64,000 bases of DNA from RGIG3701 sp030530205 (GTDB lineage Bacteria; Planctomycetota; Planctomycetia; Pirellulales; Thermoguttaceae). How positions within the stretch are numbered: the first letter of the stretch is position 1; each line of letters begins with the position of its first letter. Below are positions 18,394-25,931 of this stretch, one piece after another. The stretch spans positions 1 through 64,000 of the forward strand of contig JAUMVK010000012.1 of assembly GCA_030530205.1 (NCBI GenBank), given 5' to 3'. Position numbers and translations under genes: made by a program. The notes beneath the pieces were generated by a model. The model saw nothing but the letters and a program-made list of their open reading frames with translations. It did no database searches and was not told the origin of the DNA.

Positions 18394-18421
18394 TTGAAAA
18401 ACTCTCTTTTTGTGCTAAACT
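18394..18421 (+). promoter_or_regulatory. probable tatD promoter
   Basis: TTGAAA (18394-18399), a 16-bp spacer and TAAACT (18416-18421). The predicted leader is about 50 nt. A D-family hairpin (GCGGGGACGGCG) lies just upstream at 18357-18382. Confidence 0.6.
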
Positions 18422-18477
18422 GGTAAATTCTCAAATACGAATTTCGCATTACGTTTTTTACCGCCAAAAGAGTTTAT

Positions 18478-19278
18478 ATGCTTTTCGATACGCACTGCCA
18501 CCTTGACGATGATGCTTTTTCTGATGACGTTTCCTCGGTCGTTGCGGCCGCCAAAGCCGCCGGTGTGGAGCTGATGCTCACGCAGGGAACGACTATAAGT
18601 TCCTCGCTCGATTCCATCGCGCTGTCCGAGTCCTTCCCGGGCGTTTACGCGGCCGTGGCCATTCATCCGAACTGCCTGATGGAGGAGATTCCTCAGTTCA
18701 GCTCCGTGGATGCTTTTCTGGAAATCTTCACGAAAATGACCGAAAACCCCAAAGTCCGCGCGATCGGTGAAACGGGCCTGGACCTTTACTGGGACGATAC
18801 ACCGCTGGAGATCCAGAAGAAATTCCTGGCCGCCCACTACGAGCTGGCGCGCCGGACGAAACTCCCGGTCATCATCCACTGCCGGGACGCGGAAGCGCCG
18901 CTTCTGGAAGTGACCCGGGCCGACTTTGAAGCGAACGGCCCCGTCCCGGGCGTGATCCACTCGTTCAGCGGTGACTCGGAATTCCTGGCGGCGTGCCTGG
19001 AGCTCGGCTTTCACATCAGTTACTCCGGCTGCGTGACGTTCACGAACAAGAAACTCGACGCGTTGCGGGAAACGGTGCCGCTCGTCCCGGCCGACAAAAT
19101 TCTGGTCGAGACGGACAGTCCGTACCTCGCGCCGATGCCGTACCGCGGAAAAGTCAAAAGAAACTCGCCCGAGCTGGTCGTCCATACGGCCCGATTTCTC
19201 GCGGCGCTGCGATGCGTCCCGGAAGAAAAACTCTGCGAGCAAACGACAGAAAACGCCAGAAAACTCTTTGGAATTTAA
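18478..19278 (+). CDS. tatD: TatD-family metal-dependent hydrolase (DNase-like)
   Basis: 266 residues, the normal length for TatD. Family members are two-metal nucleases of the amidohydrolase fold, linked to DNA repair and D-aminoacyl-tRNA or RNA turnover. Metal-binding motifs are complete: FDTHCHLDD at the N-terminus, IGETGLDLYWDD near 97, VIIHCRDA near 131, VIHSFSGD near 160 and LVETDSPYLAP near 210. It is monocistronic by position: the LRR gene ends 128 bp upstream and the next gene is convergent. The symbol is used for the family; YcfH- and YjjV-type members cannot be told apart here. Confidence 0.9.
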   Translation: MLFDTHCHLDDDAFSDDVSSVVAAAKAAGVELMLTQGTTISSSLDSIALSESFPGVYAAVAIHPNCLMEEIPQFSSVDAFLEIFTKMTENPKVRAIGETGLDLYWDDTPLEIQKKFLAAHYELARRTKLPVIIHCRDAEAPLLEVTRADFEANGPVPGVIHSFSGDSEFLAACLELGFHISYSGCVTFTNKKLDALRETVPLVPADKILVETDSPYLAPMPYRGKVKRNSPELVVHTARFLAALRCVPEEKLCEQTTENARKLFGI

Positions 19279-19321
19279 AAACCGAAAGAAAGAGGGAAAA
19301 CCGACCCCGCTTCAAAACGGG

Positions 19322-19441
19322 ATTTAAACACAGATTTTCACGGATTTAATGGATTAAAAGGATTTTTTCAGGGAAGACGTCAACCCGTTTCTTCAAAAAT
19401 CTGCGTAAATCCTTTTAATCCGTGGAAATCCGTGTTTAAGT
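19322..19441. repeat. B-family inverted repeat, copy 1
   Basis: The arm ATTTAAACACAGATTTTCAC at the left is complementary to AATCCGTGGAAATCCGTGTT at the right, around an unrelated centre (GGGAAGACGTCAACCC). Other copies are at 22254-22373 and 42793-42930. Similarity to the third copy continues about 60 bp to the right (GGGTTTGAGGTTTTTGAAAC). It fills most of the 300-bp gap between tatD and fabZ. Confidence 0.85.
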
Positions 19442-19552
19442 TTAGGCTTAACCCAGGCCGCGCTCATACCCGGGAAAAGGGTTTGAGGTTTTTGAAACTC
19501 TCTTTTAACCTTATTGCAAAAGATCCAACCCGCTTGAGTTGAAACTCATTCG

Positions 19553-19590
19553 CCACATTATTCGTTATTCGTTCTTCATTATTCATTCGT
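19553..19590. repeat. heptamer array overlapping the fabZ stop
   Basis: Read on the minus strand, this is a run of the heptamer CGAATAA/TGAATAA variants (ACGAATGAATAATGAAGAAC). The array supplies the fabZ stop codon TAA and its last codons (Thr-Asn-Glu). Confidence 0.7.
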
Positions 19591-20025
19591 CTTTTCGACC
19601 ATCATGACGGTGAATTTCAGTTTGACCGCCATTTTGCCGTTCACGGTCACGGTGCCGGCCATCTGGAAGGCGTTCGCGTAAGCGTCTTCCAGAACGTCCG
19701 TGATCTCGACCGTGTCCCCAGGACGGACGGCCTGACGGAACCGAATGTCCGTCATTTTCGCCACGACGGGCATTTTGCCCTCAAATGTCTTTTCGGCGGT
19801 CTCCATCCGCTTTTTCAGAAAGACCGCGCCGGTCTGGAGGGCCGCCTCGCAAAGCAGCACGCCCGGAACCAGCGGAAAGTCGGGGTAATGTCCCTGAAAA
19901 AACGCCTCCTCGCCCGTGAACGTTTTGCGGCAGACGATTTGCGTGTCCGTCACCTCGACGATCTCGTCCACAAAAAGAAACGGATCCCGATGCGGGATCG
20001 CGGCCATGACTTCTTCACGATCCAT
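19579..20025 (-). CDS. fabZ: 3-hydroxyacyl-ACP dehydratase, FabZ type
   Basis: Hot-dog-fold dehydratase of fatty-acid synthesis: (3R)-hydroxyacyl-ACP to trans-2-enoyl-ACP. 148 residues, matching the family. The catalytic signature is present: His in GHYPDFPLVPG and Glu in LLCEAALQTGA. The N-terminal IPHRDPFLFVDEI is typical. The last codons and the stop fall in a heptamer repeat array. It is 4 bp downstream of folE, so the two are almost certainly one transcript, although their pathways differ. A FabA-like or lipid-A-linked role is less likely given the conserved FabZ motifs. Confidence 0.9.
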   Translation of the reverse strand: MDREEVMAAIPHRDPFLFVDEIVEVTDTQIVCRKTFTGEEAFFQGHYPDFPLVPGVLLCEAALQTGAVFLKKRMETAEKTFEGKMPVVAKMTDIRFRQAVRPGDTVEITDVLEDAYANAFQMAGTVTVNGKMAVKLKFTVMMVEKTNE

Positions 20026-20029
20026 GCGT

Positions 20030-20650
20030 TTACTCCATGAAACTCAGCGTTGGGGTGCCTTTTCCACTGACCAGCGACATGAACTCGGCGCGTGTTCTGG
20101 CGTCTTTGAGGAAGCAGCCGCGCATGGCCGACGTGATGCAGGTCGCGCCGGGTTTGCGAATTCCGCGGATGGCCATGCATGTGTGCAGAGCCTCCACCAC
20201 GACGCCGACGCCGTTCGCTTGCAGCTCGTTTTTCAGAAGGTCCGCGATGGTGGCGGTCATGCGCTCCTGGACCTGAGGGCGCTGGGAAACGACCTCCACG
20301 ACGCGCGCCAGCTTGCTCAGCCCGATGATCTTCCCGTTCGGCAAGTACCCGATGTGGACCTTCCCCATGAACGGGAGAAAGTGGTGCTCGCACATGCTGT
20401 TAAACGAAATATCGCGCACGATGACGATTTCGTTGTAGTCCTCGGTGAAGTATTTGTGCAGGTGGATCCTCGGGTCCACGCGCAGCCCCTGGAACATTTC
20501 GGCGTACATTTTCGCGACGCGGCGCGGGGTTTCCTGCAGGCCCTCACGATCCGGGTCCTCCCCGACTGCGATGAGGATCTCGCGAAACGCTCGTTCGATC
20601 CGAGGCAGATCAACAGGTTTTTCGACGGTTCTTTCCAATTCTTCTGACAT
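20030..20650 (-). CDS. folE: GTP cyclohydrolase I
   Basis: Converts GTP to 7,8-dihydroneopterin triphosphate, the first step of folate (and possibly queuosine) synthesis. 206 residues. The family motifs are GLQETPRRVAKMY, the zinc ligands Cys and His in SMCEHHFLPF, KVHIGYLP, GLSKLARVV, and the third zinc ligand Cys in EALHTCMAIRG. The C-terminus carries TSAMRGCF with a conserved Arg-Gly. AAGGAA lies about 6 nt before the ATG. It leads the folE-fabZ pair. Upstream are nested repeats of three families and then the thioredoxin gene on the same strand. Confidence 0.95.
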   Translation of the reverse strand: MSEELERTVEKPVDLPRIERAFREILIAVGEDPDREGLQETPRRVAKMYAEMFQGLRVDPRIHLHKYFTEDYNEIVIVRDISFNSMCEHHFLPFMGKVHIGYLPNGKIIGLSKLARVVEVVSQRPQVQERMTATIADLLKNELQANGVGVVVEALHTCMAIRGIRKPGATCITSAMRGCFLKDARTRAEFMSLVSGKGTPTLSFME

Positions 20651-20663
20651 TTTGGTTCCTTAT

Positions 20664-20838
20664 GGGGACGACGCTTCCAGCGTCGTCAAAATGGCAGGCG
20701 GTAATGGAGGCCGTAAGGCCGGAATTACGCGCCATAGGGAGTTGAACAGCGCGTTCACGAAACTCCCCCAGTCTCGCTTGCGCTCGCCAGCCCCCTCAAT
20801 GAGGGAGCCTTTAAACGACGCTGGAAGCGTCATCCCCG
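20664..20838. repeat. nested composite of three intergenic repeat families
   Basis: The outer arms are GGGGACGACGCTTCCAGCGT (20664-20686) and its inverse ACGACGCTGGAAGCGTCATC (20814-20838). Inside sit a C-family palindrome (GCGGTAATGGAGGCC and GGAATTACGCG, 20698-20733) and an E-family block (ACTCCCCCAGTCTCGC, GCCAGCCCCCTCAATGAGGG, about 20734-20812). The arrangement looks like serial insertion of one element into another between thioredoxin and folE. Confidence 0.8.
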
Positions 20839-20848
20839 TAGTATGGGA

Positions 20849-21172
20849 TCAGGCGTTTTCATCAATGACCGACTGCAGCTTGGTCTTGGACTGAACACCC
20901 ATAAACTGCTCGATCAGGTCACCGTTTTTGAAGACGAGAATCGTCGGGATCGTCGTGATCCCGTAGTGGTTCGCGACGTCATCAGACTCTGCAATATCGA
21001 CTTTCACGACCTTGGCGCGGCCTTCGTTCGCAGCCGCAACGGCGTCCAGTACCGGCGCCAGAGCCCGGCACGGCGCACAGCCCGGCCCCCAAAAATCCAC
21101 CAGGACGACGCCCGCGTATTCAAGCACTTCTTTGACGAAATTATCGGAATTGACCTGTAGAGCTTTACCCAT
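20849..21172 (-). CDS. trxA: thioredoxin with CAPC active site
   Basis: 107 residues, the standard size of a single-domain thioredoxin, no signal peptide, so cytoplasmic. The redox motif is DFWGPGCAPCRALAP with Cys32 and Cys35. The central dipeptide is Ala-Pro, not the usual Gly-Pro, which would alter the redox potential. The cis-Pro loop (GITTIPTILVF) and the C-terminal helix are normal. GAAAGG lies upstream of the ATG, with a promoter about 50 bp further on. It is on the same strand as folE-fabZ but separated by a repeat composite of about 200 bp. Confidence 0.92.
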   Translation of the reverse strand: MGKALQVNSDNFVKEVLEYAGVVLVDFWGPGCAPCRALAPVLDAVAAANEGRAKVVKVDIAESDDVANHYGITTIPTILVFKNGDLIEQFMGVQSKTKLQSVIDENA

Positions 21173-21226
21173 TTTGATTCAAACCTTTCAGATTAGTGTT
21201 TCAGTCAGTTACAAAAAGTTTTCTTC

Positions 21227-21254
21227 ATTGTACCCAAGTCCAGCAAAAAGTCAA
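21227..21254 (-). promoter_or_regulatory. probable trxA promoter
   Basis: On the minus strand: TTGACT (21254-21249), a 16-bp spacer and TACAAT (21232-21227). The leader would be about 48 nt. Confidence 0.6.
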
Positions 21255-21295
21255 GAGCATTCCCCCAGTTTTTTGAAAAACTTCGGGAGAGGTAG

Positions 21296-21323
21296 TTGCA
21301 ACATTTTGTCTTTCTGGTAAAAT
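21296..21323 (+). promoter_or_regulatory. probable promoter of the receiver-like gene
   Basis: TTGCAA (21296-21301), a 16-bp spacer and TAAAAT (21318-21323), about 48 bp before the ATG at 21372. It is arranged back to back with the trxA promoter. Confidence 0.6.
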
Positions 21324-21371
21324 AGGAGAGTTAGGCCCTTCATTCACCCGTTCATTTCGACCCGTAAAATT

Positions 21372-22199
21372 ATGCCGCAAGGTTCAACCTCCCAGCCCGT
21401 TCCGCGTTTGCTCGTCCTCGGGGACCTGTGCCGGGAGGAATTTCGCCTCTGGTGGGAGGCCCTGCCGGAGCCCGTACGCCAGCGGGCCGTTCTCGGGCTG
21501 AAAAAAGAAGACTTTCTGCCGGATTTTGTCGTTCTGCTTCAATCCTGGTCGGGGGAGTACTCTGCCGCGGACGTTTTGGCGCTGCGCCAACATTTTCCGC
21601 TTGCCCCAATTCTGGCCGTGCAGGGAAACTGGTGCGAAGGAGAAACACGCAACGGGGAACCGCTGGTGGGCGTCCACGTACTCAAGTGGTACGAGTTTAT
21701 CGCGATGATGCCGCTGGAATTCCGTGCGTTTTCGGAAGGCTGGGCGACCATCTGGTCTCTGCCGCCGGAAAGCCAGCCGGAACATCGCGCTTTGTTCGAG
21801 CTCCAGCGCCCCGGATTCCGGAAGTCCTGGCCCGATGAAAAGCCCGTAAGTTTCCGGATCGAAAGCGACGATTTTGATCAGTTCCGCCTCCTGCGCGACT
21901 TCTGCCTCCGTACCGACTGGAATGGCCAGGAAGTACGGGTTTTCAGCGAGTGGACCGGCGACGCAGACACCAAAACCGACTTTCTTTTCTTCGATTTTCC
22001 GGACTTTAATCCCGCGACTGTCCAACGCTTCCTGACGCTTCAGAAACGGCAGCCCGAGGCGGTAATTGCCGCGTTCTGCGAGTTTCCGCGCCCGCACGAG
22101 TGGCGTTTTCTGCTGGAACACGGCATCACCGGGATCTTTTCCAAACCGTTCCGGCTGGCCGATCTGGAATTTTTCGTTCGCGGGCAGAAAAACGACTGA
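21372..22199 (+). CDS. hypothetical protein with two degenerate receiver-like halves
   Basis: 275 residues, no signal peptide; function not recognised. The C-terminal half (about 155-270) follows the order of a CheY-type receiver: an early strand, TDFLFFDFPDF in place of the Asp-bearing strand, VIAAFCEFPRPHEW, then ITGIFSKPFRLADLEFFV, where SKPF matches the conserved Lys-Pro turn. The N-terminal half (PRLLVLGDLCREEF, PDFVVLLQSW, FPLAPILAVQGN) has a similar strand order but no clear acidic pocket. If this reading is right, it is a pseudo-receiver protein that binds a partner, not one that accepts phosphate. No kinase or regulator is next to it. Confidence 0.6.
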   Translation: MPQGSTSQPVPRLLVLGDLCREEFRLWWEALPEPVRQRAVLGLKKEDFLPDFVVLLQSWSGEYSAADVLALRQHFPLAPILAVQGNWCEGETRNGEPLVGVHVLKWYEFIAMMPLEFRAFSEGWATIWSLPPESQPEHRALFELQRPGFRKSWPDEKPVSFRIESDDFDQFRLLRDFCLRTDWNGQEVRVFSEWTGDADTKTDFLFFDFPDFNPATVQRFLTLQKRQPEAVIAAFCEFPRPHEWRFLLEHGITGIFSKPFRLADLEFFVRGQKND

Positions 22200-22253
22200 A
22201 AAGCCGGTAAAAGCCGCGACTCGATCCTGAAGCGCGTCCCGATTCAAAGTTTC

Positions 22254-22373
22254 ATTTAAACACGGATTTCCACGGATTAAAAGGATTCAAAGGATTTTTC
22301 AGAAAGTACTTTTTCTTCTTTCTTTAAAAATCTGCGTAAATCCATCTAATCCGTGGAAATCCGTGTTTAAATC
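22254..22373. repeat. B-family inverted repeat, copy 2
   Basis: TTTAAACACGGATTTCCACG at the left and its inverse ATCCGTGGAAATCCGTGTTT at the right, with a pyrimidine-rich centre. It occupies the gap between the convergent receiver-like and GH5 genes. Confidence 0.85.
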
Positions 22374-22405
22374 AAGGGTTGAAGTGGGCCCGGCCCGGCG
22401 TTTTC

Positions 22406-23980
22406 TTAAAATTCCTGCAGAAGGTCCATCATTTTTTTGTCCATCTGCAGGCCGTGGTAATCGACGTACTGGGCGTCGGCACGGCCGCTGTTCATGACGC
22501 CGATGGAGCCGCGGAAGTTCCACATCGCCCAGCCCCAGCCGGCCTTCTTCCAGTTCCCCATCAGGTCACGCAGCCACGCGAGCACCACGTCGTGCGGCGT
22601 CTGGTTGAATGCGCCGAATTCGCCGACCATCACGCCGCCGAGTTTTTCCCACTTCTGCCACGGCTCGACGTACTCTTTCCAGTGCCACGCGGCATCTTTT
22701 TTGGAGGCTCCATCCGCAACCAGATGGCCGTTCTGAACGTCCAGATCCAGCGCAAACGGCGCGTCTCCCCACGAGGCAATGCACGGGAAAGCCGTTTCCC
22801 CGTCGAATTTTTCACTGCGGAAACCGAGTTCCTCGACGCTCATCCAGTCGCCCGACGTGACGCGGAACTGAACGCCGCACGTACCAGCGGGAATTTCGAC
22901 CGTCTCGTCTTTGTGGTAGAAATTCTGGTAGCACTTCCACTCCTCCTTGAAAACGACCTCCGCCCACTCGCCCTCGCCGGGGCCGGGTTTGTACGAGTGG
23001 TCGAAGAGGACCGCGCCCGGTTTCCCGTTTTCATCGAGCGCTTCGACCAAAAGCCGCGCAAAACTCGAGACTTGATTGACGCGGAAACGGAGCTGAGTCA
23101 TGCCGCAGCCAGGCGCGAAACGGATGGTCGAGGGGGCCTGCTGATTTTCCCTGATCCCGGCCTTGCCCGGATTGAAAAGCTGACCGTTTATGCTCACGAT
23201 CGGCCAGGTCGGAGGCGTTTTCATGTTTTTGAGGTAGTCACCGACCCAGCTCGCGTGGTAGTGCGAAATCTCCATCGGCATATAGCCGCGTGTCGCCTGG
23301 GCAACCTTCAGCTCCGCCAGTTCCATGGTCGGCTGCGTCCCCCAGCTCATGCCGTCGCAGATGATCAGCCGGTTCGGGTCCTCGGCGCGGATCGCCTCGC
23401 AGAGCGTCCGGTGGACCTTCATGAACTTTTCGATCTCGATGTTCGACGGCTCGTTGAAGAGGTTGAAACTCACGTTTTTGCCGGGGATCCCAGCGTAACG
23501 CTTCGCGAACGTCTGCCAGTGCAGCGCGCAAACGTCGAGCGTCTCCTGATCGTCCCAGACGAGCGGGTTTTCCTGTGGCCTTGCCACGGTGTAGCCCGGT
23601 GCGCGGTGGAAATTGATCATCGTGTGGATCCCGTACTTCAGGCCGTACTCGACCGCGAGATCAATCTCCTTGAGCGTTTTCTCGTCAAATTTGCGCCGGT
23701 CGCCGTCCACGATCCACCCTCTGTAGTCCATCGGGAGGCGGACGAAGTTGAAGCCCAAATCGTGGATCATTCGGAAATCGTCCTCGACGAACGGAACGTT
23801 CCGGGCGTTAAATTTTTCCAGAAGGTTGAACCCTCGCCAGCGCGGGAGTTTTTTCCAGCTCGCCTCGGGCATGGCATTGGCCAGCGACGCGGCGTGCGTC
23901 GTGGCCGCGGCAGCCGGAAAAGTCAGGGAAGCGCCCAAAAGCGCGGAGGTTTTGAGGAATGTACGGCGGTTGGTTTTCAT
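22406..23980 (-). CDS. secreted GH5-type glycoside hydrolase with internal beta-rich insert
   Basis: 524 residues, likely an endo-glucanase or mannanase type hydrolase. The leader is Tat-like (NRRTFLK then a hydrophobic stretch to about residue 30). The GH5 barrel starts near 48 (RWRGFNLLEKF). The acid/base is Glu177 in FNLFNEPS, the conserved His/Tyr motif is HYHASW at ~240, and the nucleophile is Glu454 in GVMVGEFGAFN. The gap between the last two is about 210 residues, far more than usual. It contains a beta-rich segment (~265-425; TIRFAPGC, LRFRVNQVSSFARLLVEAL) that looks like an inserted carbohydrate-binding domain. AAGGAA precedes the ATG. The leader closely matches that of the GH10 gene upstream. 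Confidence 0.85.
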   Translation of the reverse strand: MKTNRRTFLKTSALLGASLTFPAAAATTHAASLANAMPEASWKKLPRWRGFNLLEKFNARNVPFVEDDFRMIHDLGFNFVRLPMDYRGWIVDGDRRKFDEKTLKEIDLAVEYGLKYGIHTMINFHRAPGYTVARPQENPLVWDDQETLDVCALHWQTFAKRYAGIPGKNVSFNLFNEPSNIEIEKFMKVHRTLCEAIRAEDPNRLIICDGMSWGTQPTMELAELKVAQATRGYMPMEISHYHASWVGDYLKNMKTPPTWPIVSINGQLFNPGKAGIRENQQAPSTIRFAPGCGMTQLRFRVNQVSSFARLLVEALDENGKPGAVLFDHSYKPGPGEGEWAEVVFKEEWKCYQNFYHKDETVEIPAGTCGVQFRVTSGDWMSVEELGFRSEKFDGETAFPCIASWGDAPFALDLDVQNGHLVADGASKKDAAWHWKEYVEPWQKWEKLGGVMVGEFGAFNQTPHDVVLAWLRDLMGNWKKAGWGWAMWNFRGSIGVMNSGRADAQYVDYHGLQMDKKMMDLLQEF

Positions 23981-24010
23981 AAAAGGTTCCTTGGATTGAA
24001 TAAAAGGTTG

Positions 24011-24192
24011 GGGACGGCGCGGCGTGCGCCGTTTTTAATGCGGAATGCGGAATTACGGGGACGACGCTTCCAGCGTTGTTTAAAGGCCCTTCCTTGAGGG
24101 GGCTGGCTCGCGAAGCGAGACTGGGGGAGTTGCACAACGCGCCGAATGACTCCCCCCGGCACTACGTGCCACCCCCCTCAAAGAGGGAGGCT
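24011..24192. repeat. D- and E-family palindromes between the GH5 and GH10 genes
   Basis: 24011-24038 forms a GC-rich hairpin (GGCGCGGCGTGCGCC) with a T run on the plus strand. 24057-24081 is a D-family unit (GGGGACGACGCTTCCAGCGT). 24097-24192 is an E-family unit with arms CCTTGAGGGGGCTGG and CCCCCCTCAAAGAGGGAGG, and inner hairpins TCGCGAAGCGA and GGCACTACGTGCC. Confidence 0.8.
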
Positions 24193-24195
24193 AAA

Positions 24196-25602
24196 TTAAT
24201 GCACCTGGACTCGTTTCGTGTACGTTTTCCCGTCGGTGCCGGTCCAGCTCAGCTCATACTCGCCCTTGAAGCCGCGGAATACGATCTTTCCGGTCTCGTC
24301 GGCCTTGAGCGTCAGGTTCGTTTTCCAGTCGTGATTGATCAACTGATCCATCGCGTAGTAAACCGGCTTGGGCTCCATCTGACGGGTAAAGAGGCCCGAA
24401 ACCGCCGGCTCGCCTCTGTAACCGCAGTCATCCACGACGTTCCACCACGTAATGCGGTAAATGCTCGGCCACGAGAACCAAAGCCGGTACATGTCGCGGG
24501 TGACCCGGGCCTGGATCGCCAAAGCCCGCGCGTCATTTCCCGGGGCCGGGATCGTGATCTCGCTCAGGTGGATCGGCCGGCCCAGAAGGTCCAGCTCGCG
24601 CAGGTACGCCTCGACGTCGCGGGGCTTCCACGACGTTCCGTTCGTGATGCAATCCTCCCCACGGGCGATCTTCTCCATCGGCTCGGAGCCGAAAATGTGC
24701 ATTTGAAGCCCCACCACGTCGATTTTCGCGCCGCGGTCGATCAGGCTTTTGATGAACGGCGGGTAAACCGCCCGCCACGAGTCGTTAATGCAAAGTTTCA
24801 CCTCTTTCGGGAAACCGCTCTGCGCGACCTCCCAGCTCCGGAACGTGTAGTCGTCCGGCATGTTCGGGTGACGCTCCTTTCCCGGCGCCACATTGACCGA
24901 CTCGTTCACCACGTCCCAGCTTTCCAGCCGGCCGCCATACTCCGAGATGTAAAGTTCAATGTGCGCCTGGAAGAGTTTCCAAAGCTCCTCTTTGTACTCC
25001 GGCCTGACGCGCTCTTTGAGCCACTTCGGCATGAACGGGCAATAAATGATTGGGTGGCCGTGCATCGAAATGCCGTTTTTCTCGCAGAACTCGATGATCG
25101 GTTCCGGGCACGGTCGGCGCCAGTGCAGTTCCTTCCCCGGCTCGGCGACCTGGTTCCAGTAGGCGGCAGAATCGCGGTACTCGGCGTGAAGGCGGACTTT
25201 TCCCTCCTCCAGCTCCATTTCGGACCAGTAGAACGGCAGCGTGGCGGCGTTGAAAAGACTCTCGCGGCCGTAGTACGATTTGTACTTCGCGTTCAGGTCA
25301 TCGGAGCCGAGCTGGTCGAAGTTGAAAAGATGCGCGCCGAACAGGAAATCGTGCGTTTTCTGCGTCACGGAGATCTCGCAGCCTGCGGCGTTTTCAAGCG
25401 TGAATTCGGCGTCGGCTTTGCGGTATTTCTCGATTCGCGCGTCGATCTCGGCGTTTACCTCGTCATTCCAGAGCGCCTGGTACGCCTCCGGGACGGGATC
25501 ATCCGGCTGAACGGCTTCTTCGGCCAGAACGGGAACAGTGAAAGCGAGGGAAGCGCCAAGAAGTACGGCGGTTTTCAGGAATATACGGCGGTTGGTTTTC
25601 AT
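24196..25602 (-). CDS. secreted endo-1,4-beta-xylanase, GH10
   Basis: 468 residues; hydrolyses internal beta-1,4 bonds of xylan. The start at 25602 (MKTNRRIFLK) is preferred over an upstream in-frame ATG at 25755, because it opens a Tat-like leader and the extra upstream codons lie in a repeat element. The GH10 barrel contains HGHPIIY, the acid/base Glu234 in DVVNESVN, and the nucleophile Glu348 in PIHLSEITIP. Also present are WWNVVDD and a short C-terminal beta-rich tail (about 425-468). A beta-strand region (residues ~65-95) precedes the barrel. It is 215 bp from the GH5 gene on the same strand and pairs functionally with the CE7 esterase. Confidence 0.92.
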   Translation of the reverse strand: MKTNRRIFLKTAVLLGASLAFTVPVLAEEAVQPDDPVPEAYQALWNDEVNAEIDARIEKYRKADAEFTLENAAGCEISVTQKTHDFLFGAHLFNFDQLGSDDLNAKYKSYYGRESLFNAATLPFYWSEMELEEGKVRLHAEYRDSAAYWNQVAEPGKELHWRRPCPEPIIEFCEKNGISMHGHPIIYCPFMPKWLKERVRPEYKEELWKLFQAHIELYISEYGGRLESWDVVNESVNVAPGKERHPNMPDDYTFRSWEVAQSGFPKEVKLCINDSWRAVYPPFIKSLIDRGAKIDVVGLQMHIFGSEPMEKIARGEDCITNGTSWKPRDVEAYLRELDLLGRPIHLSEITIPAPGNDARALAIQARVTRDMYRLWFSWPSIYRITWWNVVDDCGYRGEPAVSGLFTRQMEPKPVYYAMDQLINHDWKTNLTLKADETGKIVFRGFKGEYELSWTGTDGKTYTKRVQVH

Positions 25603-25653
25603 AAAATGTTCTGTTCTTTGAATTGAAAAAAAGGATTGAGGGAAAATACGAGC

Positions 25654-25776
25654 AGCCTCCCCTGAAAGGGGAGGGGGACCACCGCAGGTGGTGGAGGGGG
25701 CCGGCCAAAGGACGGATTTCTCCCGCATCGGAACCCCTCCGACGCTACGCGCCACCTCCCCTTGCAGGGGAGGCTT
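25654..25776. repeat. E-family palindromic element upstream of the GH10 gene
   Basis: The outer arms CCTCCCCTGAAAGGGGAGG (25656-25674) and CCTCCCCTTGCAGGGGAGG (25755-25773) are each self-complementary. Inner hairpins are ACCACCGCAGGTGGT and GGCCGGCCAAAGGACGG. With 25777-25931, this makes up the 330-bp gap between the GH10 and sugar-transferase genes. The remainder shows no gene; its Pro-rich open frames are not supported. Confidence 0.8.
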
Positions 25777-25931
25777 AAATGGGGACTGACTCTCAAAGCA
25801 AATGATTTTTCATTTTATCCGATTTGGAGACGAAATAAAAGGGGGAGGGGGAAAGAATCCAAGAATGAAAAGAAAAAGGACGAGCGATCCGCCCGTCCTG
25901 TGATTTGATGTTTCGCGAAAAACGTAAAATC

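Noticed and set aside
22379..24097. 572-codon open frame opposite the GH5 gene
   Set aside because: Shadow: the minus-strand frame carries the leader, both catalytic Glu and family motifs.
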